Source: JAWWPY01 sp963822825 (GTDB lineage Bacteria; Actinomycetota; Actinomycetes; Streptosporangiales; Streptosporangiaceae). Taken from it: 64,000 nucleotides of DNA. Under the pieces are notes generated by a model that was not told where the DNA came from, ran no database searches, and worked only from the letters and a program-made list of their open reading frames with translations. Shown piece by piece: positions 8,835 through 15,757 of the stretch. The translations under genes were made by a program, and so were the position numbers. The stretch is taken from NCBI GenBank assembly GCA_963822825.1, contig CAWGIW010000025.1:248001-312000 (forward strand), given 5' to 3'. Within the stretch, counting starts at the first letter, position 1. Each line of letters begins with the position of its first letter.

Positions 8835-8909
8835 TCAGAACCTCCGCAGCAGCAAAATGATGAGCACAATGATCAGGATGAGCACGACGGTTCCGATGCC
8901 GATATACAT
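8835..8909 (-). CDS. 24-residue single-span membrane peptide
   Basis: The ORF encodes a 24-residue peptide: MYIGIGTVVLIL, then an unbroken Ile/Leu/Val helix, ending in RRF. That is one membrane span with a positively charged cytoplasmic end. It has a good ribosome site (GAGAGGAAATCAGC) at proper distance, which supports translation. Very short hydrophobic peptides of this kind occur widely in actinomycetes and are usually left unannotated. Possible roles are modulating a membrane partner or acting as a type I toxin. No antitoxin RNA is evident. Confidence 0.65.
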   Translation of the reverse strand: MYIGIGTVVLILIIVLIILLLRRF

Positions 8910-9090
8910 GGCTGATTTCCTCTCCGCGGATCGCCCGACGGCTTGAGCGATCTTTAATTGCCGATTTGTTCGGTGGACCGTGCGTTCGGCTACCCGCGTG
9001 CCCGGGTCCCAAACGAGGACAAGACGTCCCGCGTCGGCAGATCGGCGAGGCAATGGAGCGGAGAGGCGTTCCGCCGGTGAGCGGAATCCG

Positions 9091-9138
9091 GTCGATGTGA
9101 CATAGAGCGCGTTCCAGCACAATCGATGTCACATCGAC
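9091..9138. promoter_or_regulatory. paired palindromic operator upstream of nitrile hydratase-like genes
   Basis: A 15-bp perfect palindrome with a central C, TCGATGTCACATCGA, lies at 9123-9137. A related copy, TCGATGTGACATAGA, lies at 9092-9106. Together they form a perfect 13-bp inverted repeat (9091-9103 and 9126-9138). The downstream copy ends 24 nt before the -10 box at 9162, next to the expected -35 region. Two sites 31 bp apart (three helical turns) suit a dimeric regulator binding cooperatively. Confidence 0.6.
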
Positions 9139-9161
9139 TGCCCTGGAAACCGCCCCACAGC

Positions 9162-9167
9162 TAGCCT
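9162..9167 (+). promoter_or_regulatory. -10 box TAGCCT for a leaderless transcript
   Basis: TAGCCT fits the actinobacterial TAnnnT consensus. It sits 6 nt before the ATG at 9174, so transcription would begin at or near that ATG. The same spacing is seen before many genes in this window. Confidence 0.5.
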
Positions 9168-9173
9168 GGCCCT

Positions 9174-9212
9174 ATGGCGGCAGGCATGGGCGGGCTGGGA
9201 GGTGCCGGGTGA
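9174..9212 (+). CDS. leaderless 12-codon leader ORF
   Basis: The peptide is MAAGMGGLGGAG. The ATG is 6 nt after a TAnnnT box, and the TGA (9210-9212) overlaps the GTG start of the next gene (GTGA). GGGAGG inside the ORF serves as the ribosome site of that GTG. Translation of the leader could therefore feed or gate the hydratase genes. No stalling motif is obvious; the peptide is simply Gly/Ala-rich. It may be only a device that converts a leaderless mRNA into a Shine-Dalgarno one. Confidence 0.4.
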   Translation: MAAGMGGLGGAG

Positions 9213-9469
9213 GCAGGGTTCATGACGTGGGCGGGCAGAGCGGCTTCGGGGCTGTCCAGCTGGGTGACGACGGCCAGCCGTTCCATGCTGACTGGGAGGC
9301 GCGGGTCTACGCGCTGAACGGGGTGCTCCGGTCGCGCGGGATCTACAACGTAGACGAGTTCCGCGACGCTATCGAGCGCATCCCGCCGGGGGAGTACCTG
9401 GCCGCGTCGTACTACGAGCGCTGGCTGCGGGCGATCGAGACCCTGCTGGCCGAGAAGGGCATCGGATGA
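9209..9469 (+). CDS. nitrile hydratase beta-subunit N-terminal half (ScnB/ToyK-like)
   Basis: 86 residues that match the N-terminal helical half of nitrile hydratase beta: VHDVGGQSGFG at the start, FHADWEARVYAL in the middle, then YNVDEFRDAIERIPPGEYL and ASYYERWLRAIETLL. In ordinary nitrile hydratase this is fused to an SH3-like half. Here the SH3 half is a separate gene overlapping by 4 nt (ATGA). Separate halves are known in thiocyanate hydrolase (ScnB and ScnA) and toyocamycin nitrile hydratase (ToyK and ToyL). A nitrile hydratase activator or accessory protein shares this fold, so that role is an alternative. The GTG start follows GGGAGGTGCC. Confidence 0.85.
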   Translation: MSRVHDVGGQSGFGAVQLGDDGQPFHADWEARVYALNGVLRSRGIYNVDEFRDAIERIPPGEYLAASYYERWLRAIETLLAEKGIG

Positions 9470-9735
9470 GCTTCGCACCGGGAACCCGGGTGCGGACCCG
9501 GCTGCTTGATCCCGATCATCACACCCGGCTGCCTCGATATGTGCGAGGGCAGGTGGGGGAAATCGTTGAGGTGGAAGGGGTGTGCCCGCTGCCGGATGAC
9601 CGCGCGCGGGGCATCGCGCCGCCACGTGCGGAGACGGTGTATGCGGTACGTTTCCCGGCCGCCGCGTTGTGGGGCGCCGGGACGCATAGCGTGACCGTGG
9701 ACCTGTGGGAGTCCTACCTGGAGGAGGCCGGCTGA
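9466..9735 (+). CDS. nitrile hydratase beta-subunit C-terminal (SH3-like) half (ScnA/ToyL-like)
   Basis: 89 residues with the SH3-like barrel of the beta-subunit C-terminus: FAPGTRVRTRLLDPDHHTRLP, YVRGQVGEIVEVEGV and TVYAVRFPAAALWG, ending TVDLWESYLEE. It provides the wall of the active-site pocket over the metal in the alpha subunit. Its start overlaps the preceding gene (ATGA) and its stop overlaps the alpha gene (TGATG), so the three subunits are translated in a coupled 1:1:1 fashion. Confidence 0.87.
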   Translation: MSFAPGTRVRTRLLDPDHHTRLPRYVRGQVGEIVEVEGVCPLPDDRARGIAPPRAETVYAVRFPAAALWGAGTHSVTVDLWESYLEEAG

Positions 9736-10325
9736 TGGGGATGGCGGACCATCACGAGAACCTGCCCGTGGCCGCGCGGGTGCGGCGGCTCGAGGAACGG
9801 GTGATCGCCGCCGGGCTGGCGACCGACGGAGAACTGGATGCGGTGCTCACCCGGCTGTACGCGACCGCGTCACCGGTGAACGGGGCGCGGATGGTGGCCC
9901 GCGCGTGGGCCGACCCTGCGTACCGGGACCGGCTGCTCGCCGACGGCAACGCGGCCGCCGCCGAGATGGGTCTCGGCGACCTGGTCAGCGGCTACCGGCT
10001 CAAGGTGGTCGCCAACGAGCCGGGGCGGCACAACATGATCGTGTGCACATTGTGCTCCTGCTATCCCGTGTCCTTGCTGGGGCCCTCGCCGAGCTGGTAC
10101 AAGAGCTTGGCCTACCGGTCGCGGGCGGTCCGTGAGCCGCGCGCGGTCCTCGCCGAGTTCGGGCTGGAACTGCCGGAGCAGACCGAGATCGCGGTCTGGG
10201 ACGCCAGCGCCGAGTCCCGCTACCTGGTCCTGCCGCGCCGCCCCGGCCAGGCCCCGGATCTGCCGGAAACAGACCTGGCCGCGCTGGTCACCCTGGGCGG
10301 CCTGATTGGCACCGCGGCCGTCTAG
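9735..10325 (+). CDS. nitrile hydratase / thiocyanate hydrolase metal-binding subunit (alpha/gamma)
   Basis: 196 residues. The metal claw is V-C-T-L-C-S-C-Y (C104, C107, C109), with Thr after the first Cys as in cobalt-type enzymes (iron types have Ser). In the family two of these cysteines are oxidised to sulfinic and sulfenic acid. The enzyme hydrates a nitrile to an amide, or hydrolyses thiocyanate if it belongs to the Scn branch. No amidase gene lies next to it, which weakens a simple nitrile-catabolic role. The TAG stop lies inside the first unit of a 16-bp tandem repeat. No separate cobalt chaperone gene is seen. Confidence 0.9.
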   Translation: MGMADHHENLPVAARVRRLEERVIAAGLATDGELDAVLTRLYATASPVNGARMVARAWADPAYRDRLLADGNAAAAEMGLGDLVSGYRLKVVANEPGRHNMIVCTLCSCYPVSLLGPSPSWYKSLAYRSRAVREPRAVLAEFGLELPEQTEIAVWDASAESRYLVLPRRPGQAPDLPETDLAALVTLGGLIGTAAV

Positions 10326-11786
10326 CACCGCGGCCGTCTGGCACCGCGGCCGTCTAGCACCGCGGCCGTCTGGCACCGCGGCCGTCTGGCAACGCGGCCG
10401 GCGTACGCGCACGGCGGCGTCGGCGCTTCTCGCCAGTCGCTCGATCCGCTCGTGCAGCCGGGGGAGGTAGCTCTCGGCCTCGGGCTTCATCAGGACGCTG
10501 CGCAGGATCCGGGCGCCGTCGCGGTCCGCGGCGACGCCCGGGTGGCGGCGGGCGAACTCGCTGGCCGGGACGCGCAGCGTGCTCACGAAGACCGGGTCGG
10601 CCGGGTCAGCCATGCCATCGGCCAGCATCCACGCGGATGCCTCGTCGATCGCGGCCAGGCTGCGCCGGCTGGTCGCCGGGAAGTAGCAGACGATGTCCAG
10701 TTCGGGCCGCTGGTACAGGTCGAGGTGGCCGGAGGCCTCGATGAGCCGCGACCAGTCGAGCGTGGCCCGCCGCCCGGCCGCGAGCACCGCGCCCAGCCCG
10801 GCCGGAGTCGGCGGCAGGACCTGGAAGGTCAGCCACAGCGCGGCCGCCGCCGCACCGGACCGGGAGCACTCCAGGCTGATCTCACCGAGGTGCAGCTCAT
10901 CGGAGGTGAAGTAGGTGTAGGGGGAATCGTGCAGGTAGAGGCGGCCGACGCCCGGATCGCGGAACAGCACCGCCCCGCAGCCGTAGGGTTGCAGCCCATG
11001 CTTGTGCGGGTCGACGACGACCGAGTCACATCCGGCGATGGCCTGCCACGGCGCTTCCGCCAGCCCAGCCGGGTCGTCCATGCCCGCCAGCAAGGTGAAG
11101 AAGCCGCCGTAGGCCGCGTTGACGTGCACCCTGACGCCGTGCCTGCGGGCGATGGCGAGCACCTCGTGCACGGGATCGATGGCGCCGAGGCCGGTCGTCC
11201 CGGCCGTCACCACCACCGTCCCGATCCGGCCACCCGCGAGCACCTCTTCGAGCGCGCCGGGGTCCAGCCGGCCGGCGGCGTCGACCGCCACCGAGGTGCC
11301 CTCGATGCCGAGCACCCCGCACATCCGGCCATGGGTGTAGTGCGCCTCGGTGCTGTAACCGACGCCCCGGCCCGGGTGCAGTTCGCGGGCCACGTACAAG
11401 GCTTCCAGGTTCGCGATCGTGCCGCTGCTGGTCAGGTGGCCCAAGTGGGTGGCGAGACCGAACATCCCGGCTAGCTGCGCGATGACCTCCTTTTCCATCT
11501 GCGAGGTGGCGCGGCTGGAGTCGAGCGCGTGGTTGTTCGGGTTGATCAGCATCGCGGTGAGGTAGCCGACGACGGCGGCGGGATGCGGAGGCTTGAGCAT
11601 CTGCCCGGCGTAGCTGGGATGGAAGTAGGGGTAGTTGTCCCGCAGCCGCTCGGTGAAGGCCTCGAACGCGGCGGCGAAGCGCTCGTCACTGACCTGACCC
11701 GAAGGGGCGGCCTGGAACGCGGCGAAGCCGGCTTCCCAGTCTGCGACCGCGTGCACACCGCTGCTCAGCCACCGCTGCACATCCAC
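9870..11786 (-). CDS. group II PLP-dependent decarboxylase with run-on C-terminus
   Basis: The conserved enzyme spans about residues 1-465 (10400-11786). It has the GxHxTSSGT-like phosphate loop HLTSSGTIAN, NAAYGGF, the PLP lysine in DPHKHGLQPYG (about 260) and a substrate-binding C-domain. It is a glutamate/tyrosine-type amino-acid decarboxylase; the exact substrate cannot be told. The GTG start follows AGGCGAGG. The frame then crosses the 16-bp repeat and runs antisense through the hydratase alpha gene to a stop at 9870, giving 638 residues against about 470 for the family. The last 170 residues look like translated antisense, so the natural stop has probably been lost to repeat expansion. 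Confidence 0.8.
   Translation of the reverse strand: MDVQRWLSSGVHAVADWEAGFAAFQAAPSGQVSDERFAAAFEAFTERLRDNYPYFHPSYAGQMLKPPHPAAVVGYLTAMLINPNNHALDSSRATSQMEKEVIAQLAGMFGLATHLGHLTSSGTIANLEALYVARELHPGRGVGYSTEAHYTHGRMCGVLGIEGTSVAVDAAGRLDPGALEEVLAGGRIGTVVVTAGTTGLGAIDPVHEVLAIARRHGVRVHVNAAYGGFFTLLAGMDDPAGLAEAPWQAIAGCDSVVVDPHKHGLQPYGCGAVLFRDPGVGRLYLHDSPYTYFTSDELHLGEISLECSRSGAAAAALWLTFQVLPPTPAGLGAVLAAGRRATLDWSRLIEASGHLDLYQRPELDIVCYFPATSRRSLAAIDEASAWMLADGMADPADPVFVSTLRVPASEFARRHPGVAADRDGARILRSVLMKPEAESYLPRLHERIERLARSADAAVRVRRPRCQTAAVPDGRGARRPRCQTAAVLDGRGANQAAQGDQRGQVCFRQIRGLAGAARQDQVAGLGAGVPDRDLGLLRQFQPELGEDRARLTDRPRPVGQALVPARRGPQQGHGIAGAQCAHDHVVPPRLVGDHLEPVAADQVAETHLGGGRVAVGEQPVPVRRVGPRAGHHPRPVHR
10310..10400. 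repeat. 16-bp tandem repeat containing the alpha-subunit stop codon
   Basis: Unit CACCGCGGCCGTCTAG, with TAG alternating with TGG, is present in five full copies (10310-10389) plus a decayed sixth. The first unit encodes the last residues and stop of the hydratase alpha gene. On the minus strand the repeat is read through by the convergent decarboxylase frame, which has no stop here. Confidence 0.9.
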
Positions 11787-11955
11787 GCCGGACCTCGCCT
11801 TTCGTTTCGGCAGGCCACAGTGTGATGGCCCGACACGGCCCGACTATGCCAGCACGCCCGGCCAGGCCAGAACACGTGGAGGTCCGGGCAGGCTTATATC
11901 GTGTCGGTCCTGCTGGTCAACCTGCTGACGGGCCGACGGATGAGCGGAGGCGCCC

Positions 11956-12498
11956 GTGCTCACGCTGCTTCTCGCTGCTCTCGCGGTTGGGCTCGGCAAT
12001 TTCGGCGCATCGATCGGCATCGGGTTGTCCGGCCTCGCGCCAGGAACCCGGGTCAGGGTCAGCGTGGTCTTCGGGGTCTTCGAGGCGGGCATGCCCCTGA
12101 TCGGCCTGCTGCTCGGCAGCGGCGTCGCGCACGCGCTGGGCAGCGCGGCCCGCTACTGCGGTGGGGCGCTGCTCATCGCGCTCGGTGCCTGGCAGGTATT
12201 CCAGACCGCTCGTCTCGCCCGGAGAGGCGTGCGGCCACCGCCGATCGCGCTCAGAGGGCTGATTCTCACCGCGCTCGCCCTCTCGGCCGACAATCTGGTC
12301 GTCGGATTCAGCCTGGGCGTTCAGCACGCTTCCGTGGTCGAGACCGTCGTCATCTTCGCCGTGGTGAGTGTCGGCCTGAGCCTGCTCGGACTTGAATTCG
12401 GGCGGCGGCTCGCCGCGACGGTCGAGTTCGGCAGCCAGTACCTGGCCGGGATCGTGCTCGTGGCCGTCGGGATCCTGATCGCCGCCGGTAAGCTCTAG
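11956..12498 (+). CDS. MntP/LysE-like small membrane pump (putative manganese efflux)
   Basis: 180 residues with six hydrophobic segments. The two-fold repeat of the MntP (DUF204) family is visible: ALAVGLGNFGASIGIGLSG in the first half and ALALSADNLVVGFSLG in the second. The second half keeps the acidic residue, but the first half has Asn where MntP proteins have Asp (SMDAFAVSIG type). The transported ion is therefore uncertain. The GTG start has GGAGG 6 nt upstream. I see no yybP-type manganese riboswitch in the short upstream region. Confidence 0.72.
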   Translation: MLTLLLAALAVGLGNFGASIGIGLSGLAPGTRVRVSVVFGVFEAGMPLIGLLLGSGVAHALGSAARYCGGALLIALGAWQVFQTARLARRGVRPPPIALRGLILTALALSADNLVVGFSLGVQHASVVETVVIFAVVSVGLSLLGLEFGRRLAATVEFGSQYLAGIVLVAVGILIAAGKL

Positions 12499-12524
12499 CT
12501 CCGCCGCCCGCTAGGGTGATGCCC

Positions 12525-12617
12525 GGAGGTGTCTGAGTACCTGGTGGTCTCCGCGGTCTTCAAAACCGTTGAGCCCGAGCACCTCGGGCTGGCGGGTTCG
12601 ATTCCCGTCCACCTCCG
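12525..12617 (+). tRNA. selC: tRNA-Sec (anticodon UCA)
   Basis: The acceptor pairs GGAGGTG (12525) with CACCTCC (ends 12616), followed by discriminator G. The anticodon arm GCGGT-CTTCAAA-ACCGT gives UCA. A long extra arm forms GCCCGAG/CTCGGGC, and the T arm is CGGG-TTCGATT-CCCG. The long variable arm and the UCA anticodon identify a selenocysteine tRNA. CCA is not encoded. selA, selB and selD are not in this window. Confidence 0.95.
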
Positions 12618-12637
12618 CTGAACTGCAAGGAGCGTGG

Positions 12638-13006
12638 CTAGCGGTTTGGCTGGCGCTCGCCGTCAACCGTGAGGTCGACCCGGTCCGGGTAGAAGCTCAT
12701 GAGGCCGGCGACCCCCTCGGACTGGGGGATCGGCGTCTCGTAGCTCCACACGAGGTCCTCGTAGACCTCCCCGCCGACCTGCGCCGACCAGTACGACGCC
12801 TGGCCCTTGAACGGGCACGTGGTCACGCTGCTGGTCGGCTGGAGCAGTTCCGTGCGCACATCCTCACGGGGCAGGTAGTAGCGGGTCGGCAGCCCCGTCT
12901 CGTCGAGCAGGACGGCCCGGTCGGATTCGGCCAGCTTCTCCCCGTTGAGGGTGACCTCGACGTGCTGCTTGGTAGGAGTGATCGTGATCGTGTGCCCTGA
13001 TGTCAT
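12638..13006 (-). CDS. DUF427 domain protein
   Basis: 122 residues. Characteristic DUF427 motifs are visible: VEVTLNGEKLAESDRAVLLDE at the start, TRYYLPREDVR, TTCPFKGQASYWS (the conserved CPFKG) and LVWSYETPIPQ, ending FYPDRVDLTVDGE. The family is a small beta-barrel of unknown function that is common in actinomycetes. The gene is convergent with selC and divergent from the first group II intron insertion. Confidence 0.9.
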   Translation of the reverse strand: MTSGHTITITPTKQHVEVTLNGEKLAESDRAVLLDETGLPTRYYLPREDVRTELLQPTSSVTTCPFKGQASYWSAQVGGEVYEDLVWSYETPIPQSEGVAGLMSFYPDRVDLTVDGERQPNR

Positions 13007-13080
13007 GTCTCTGCCAACCCCCGGGCACCGGGGATGATTCCGCCGGTGTCCCGGCGCGGGAGGGCCGCCTGGCCCGCGCC

Positions 13081-13086
13081 TATGAT
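13081..13086 (+). promoter_or_regulatory. -10 box TATGAT of the intron-interrupted leaderless gene
   Basis: TATGAT lies 6 nt before the ATG that the intron splits. Before insertion the methyltransferase would therefore have been transcribed from, or very near, its own start codon. No convincing -35 is seen. Confidence 0.5.
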
Positions 13087-13463
13087 GCCGTCATGTTGCG
13101 TCCTGGAAGCTGGTCCAGGCCTGCGGGTGGAAGTCCCGTCCGGGTAGACACCGGAGTGCCCGGTAGCAGGCCCCGGTTCGCCGCTGAGAGGCGGCGGGCT
13201 AAGCGGGGTGTCAAAAGCCTCTTTGGAGGGAGCAAGCACGCGGGCCGTAGCGTAAAGCGAACCTTGCAGCCTCGTCACAATCACAACGGAGGAGCCGAGC
13301 CGCTCATGTCACGGCGAAGGCCACGTCCGTCAGGCCTCGTTCCGGTTATGGCCTGGTGGGTTCTCCCGGGGTATGGAGGGCGGCACGTGTGCATGGTCTG
13401 GGCCGGAACAGGAGAGACCCGTCTGCCTGGCCTGCGTCGGGCAAAGACCAGGCGTATAAGCCG

Positions 13464-14990
13464 ATGGTGAAGTCGCCTGGAGGGCAGCGGGAGTCCGAGG
13501 GGGCCGTAGTACCGGTGATCGGCGTGCAGCATAACGCGCCGGGAGGGAAGGGCCCTCGCTTTGATCACGCCTGGGATGAGGGTAAGCGTCAGGGCATGGC
13601 CGGGACCGCCCGGCCCAGCCACCCCGGCAGGCCTTCGCCTGCCGTACCGGGAGAGGTTCCGCAGCCGGCTTTCGATGGGCGGGCGTCTTCCGGGAACGTG
13701 CGACGACTTCAGCGCAGGCTATGGGCTGCGGCCAAGCAGTCTCCGGAGCGGCGTTTCCACGCCCTGTATGACCGTATCTGCAGGGGTGACGTCCTGCGGG
13801 AGGCGTGGAAACGGGTCCGGGCCAATCGCGGGGCCGCCGGGGTGGATCGGATCACCCTGGCGTATGTGGAGAACGAGTACGGGGCTGAGCGGCTGCTCGC
13901 TGAGCTTCAGCGCGATCTCCGCGAAGGCTGTTACCGTCCCGCGCCCGCCAGGCGCGTGGAGATCCCGAAACCGCAAGGCGGGAAGCGGCCGCTGGGCATA
14001 CCGGTGGTCCGTGACAGGGTGGCCCAGCAGGCGGCCAAGCTCGTGCTGGAACCCATCTTCGAGGCGGATTTTCTGCCGTGCTCGTATGGGTTCCGGCCGC
14101 GCCGGTCGGCCACGCAGGCGATGGAACGGCTGCGCACCGGCTTCATCGAGGGCTGCCAGTTCGTCGCGGAGTTTGATATCCGCAGTTTCTTCGGCGAGAT
14201 CAGCCATGACCGGCTGCTCGCTGAGGCCGGGCGGCGGGTGTCAGACCGCAGGGTGCTCAAGCTGGTCCGCATGTGGCTCCAGGCAGGCGTGATGACGGAA
14301 CAGGGTGTCGAGCGGACGGTCGCTGGCACACCCCAGGGCGGGGTCATTTCCCCGCTGCTGGCCAACATCTACCTGCACGTCCTGGACACCGAGTTCACCA
14401 GGCGCAACCTGGGTGAACTGGTGCGTTACGCCGACGACGGCGTGGCGCTGTGCCGGTCACAGGCGCAGGCCCAGGCGGCCCTGGGCGCGGTGCGGGACAT
14501 CCTCGCGTCGCTGGGGCTGGAACTGCACCCGGAGAAGACGAAGGTAGTTGACCTCAGGGAAGGCCGGGAAGGCCTGGATTTCCTGGGCTGCCACTTCCAT
14601 GCCCGCATGTCGGGGCGGCTGTGGGAACAGAAGCGGATCATCCGCTACTACCTGCACCGCTGGCCCTCGCAGCAGGCCATGAACCGGCTCCGGGCCAAGG
14701 TCCGGGACCGCACCGGCCGCAACCGCACAGGCGTGAAAGACATCCGCGACGTGATCGCTGACGTCAACCCGCTGCTGCGCGGCTGGGGCAACTACTTCCG
14801 CACCGGGAACGCCGCCGCCAAATTCCGGCAGGCTGACAACTACGTCGTCAGGCGGCTGAAACGCCTGATGATCAAGAAACGTGGGCGCAACCTGCACGCC
14901 GGGCAAGCCCGGCAGTGGACCGAGGAGTGGTTCAACGGGCACGGCCTTTACCGCCTGCGTGGCACCATCCGCTATCCGAAGGCAGCGTAA
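13464..14990 (+). CDS. ltrA: group II intron reverse transcriptase/maturase, copy 1
   Basis: About 508 residues from the ATG at 13464; the frame is open further upstream to 13356. RT blocks are clear: GAAGVDRIT, KPLGIP-type (KRPLGIPVVRDRVAQ), YGFRPRRSATQA, FDIRSFFGEI, GTPQGGVISPLLANIYL and the catalytic YADDG. The maturase (GIIM) domain follows with NPLLRGWGNYFR and ends in a basic RRLKRLMIKKRGR stretch. There is no C-terminal HNH endonuclease domain. The protein would assist splicing and reverse-splice the intron RNA into new DNA sites. Confidence 0.93.
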   Translation: MVKSPGGQRESEGAVVPVIGVQHNAPGGKGPRFDHAWDEGKRQGMAGTARPSHPGRPSPAVPGEVPQPAFDGRASSGNVRRLQRRLWAAAKQSPERRFHALYDRICRGDVLREAWKRVRANRGAAGVDRITLAYVENEYGAERLLAELQRDLREGCYRPAPARRVEIPKPQGGKRPLGIPVVRDRVAQQAAKLVLEPIFEADFLPCSYGFRPRRSATQAMERLRTGFIEGCQFVAEFDIRSFFGEISHDRLLAEAGRRVSDRRVLKLVRMWLQAGVMTEQGVERTVAGTPQGGVISPLLANIYLHVLDTEFTRRNLGELVRYADDGVALCRSQAQAQAALGAVRDILASLGLELHPEKTKVVDLREGREGLDFLGCHFHARMSGRLWEQKRIIRYYLHRWPSQQAMNRLRAKVRDRTGRNRTGVKDIRDVIADVNPLLRGWGNYFRTGNAAAKFRQADNYVVRRLKRLMIKKRGRNLHAGQARQWTEEWFNGHGLYRLRGTIRYPKAA

Positions 14991-15010
14991 CCATGCCAAG
15001 AAGATCATCG

Positions 15011-15046
15011 GTAAGCCGTATGCGGGAAAACCGCACGTACGGATTG
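15011..15046 (+). ncRNA. group II intron domain V (catalytic hairpin), copy 1
   Basis: A 34-36 nt hairpin with AGCCGTATGCGG, loop GAAA and CCGCACGTACGG. The AGC catalytic triad starts at 15014 and the two-base AC bulge is present. This is the most conserved element of group II introns and fixes the strand and class. The identical element of copy 2 is at 38171-38206. Confidence 0.88.
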
Positions 15047-15100
15047 AAAGGGGGATGGGGAAACCGGACCGCACAGCGGCACCGGCGCCCCTGACTACCA

Positions 15101-15667
15101 ATGAACGAGGCACATCTGGCCATATGTTCTAGCCCAGAGTGGGCGAGGTTGCTGGAGGACGAGTTGCTGCCGTGGGTCCTGGAAGGTCACGAGCTAGGCG
15201 ATGAACTGCTGGAGGTGGGCGCCGGTCCCGGGCTGACCACGGACGTCCTGCGGGGGCGCGCCGCCCACGTCACGGCGGTGGAACTGGACGTGGGCCTCGC
15301 GGATCAGCTCGGGGCCCGGATGGCCGGGACCAACGTCGGGGTCGTGGCCGCGGACGCTACCCGCCTGCCGTTCCCGGCCGGGCGCTTCTCGGCCGCGGCC
15401 TGCCTGACCATGCTGCACCACATCCCGTCCGCCGCGCTGCAGGACGCCGCCCTGGCCGAGTTGGGCCGGGTGCTGCGTCCCGGTGGCGTGCTGGTGGGCT
15501 CGGACGGGCTGGACACACCAGGCCGGCGCCGCCTGCACGAGGGCGACACCTTCGTGCCGGTTGACTCTGGCACCCTGGCGGACCGGCTTCGCGCGGCCGG
15601 ATTCACCGACGCCTCCGTAGAGGTCGCCGGGGACCGCCTGCGGTTCGCGGCGACCGCCGCGGCCTGA
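15101..15667 (+). CDS. class I SAM-dependent methyltransferase
   Basis: 188 residues with the Rossmann methyltransferase core: LEVGAGPGLTTDVL (SAM loop, motif I, about 37-50), VTAVELDVGLADQL (acidic residue for the ribose), ADATRLPFPAGRF, and the post-motif LTMLHHIP; then LRPGGVLVGSDG. It is like small UbiE/type-11 methyltransferases; the substrate is unknown. Its ATG is split by the group II intron. The intron 3' end (CCAAT) plus the exon G recreates ATG, so the ORF is intact in spliced and unspliced RNA. The stop is the first of six TGA codons in a tandem repeat. Confidence 0.88.
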   Translation: MNEAHLAICSSPEWARLLEDELLPWVLEGHELGDELLEVGAGPGLTTDVLRGRAAHVTAVELDVGLADQLGARMAGTNVGVVAADATRLPFPAGRFSAAACLTMLHHIPSAALQDAALAELGRVLRPGGVLVGSDGLDTPGRRRLHEGDTFVPVDSGTLADRLRAAGFTDASVEVAGDRLRFAATAAA

Positions 15668-15757
15668 GCGACCGCCGCGGCCTGAGCGACCGCCGCGGCC
15701 TGAGCGACCGCCGCGGCCTGAGCGACCGCCGCGGCCTGAGCGACCGCCGCGGCCTGA
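15650..15757. repeat. 18-bp tandem repeat carrying an in-frame stop in every unit
   Basis: Unit GCGACCGCCGCGGCCTGA repeats six times without change. The first unit encodes the end of the methyltransferase (ATAAA-stop). Each copy repeats that stop codon in frame. Confidence 0.95.

Larger units (their letters stand above)
13095..15102 (+). mobile_element. group II intron, copy 1, inserted inside an ATG start codon
   Basis: The segment 13092-15104 matches 36252-38264 base for base wherever I compared it. Most likely limits are GTTGCG at 13095 and CCAAT at 15102. Both flanks carry ATG, so the junction is ambiguous by 3 nt. With these limits, splicing joins AT to G and rebuilds the ATG of the methyltransferase at 15101. 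Domain V is at about 15011-15046 (AGC triad at 15014, GAAA-type loop), preceded by the reverse transcriptase/maturase ORF. The 5' terminus (GTTGCG) departs from the usual GTGYG. Confidence 0.9.

Noticed and set aside
7306..8946. Long plus-strand frame of 546 codons
   Set aside because: It is the antisense shadow of the glutamine amidotransferase and its neighbour. The composition is Arg/Gly/Val-rich with no motif, while the minus strand has clear Ntn-hydrolase motifs.
11880..11955. yybP-ykoY manganese riboswitch before the MntP-like gene
   Set aside because: Only about 70 nt are available and the conserved loop sequences are not visible; a simple ribosome site explains the start.
13095..15102. 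Insertion sequence with transposase
   Set aside because: The enzyme is a reverse transcriptase/maturase (YADDG, GIIM), there are no terminal inverted repeats, and domain V is present, so it is a group II intron.
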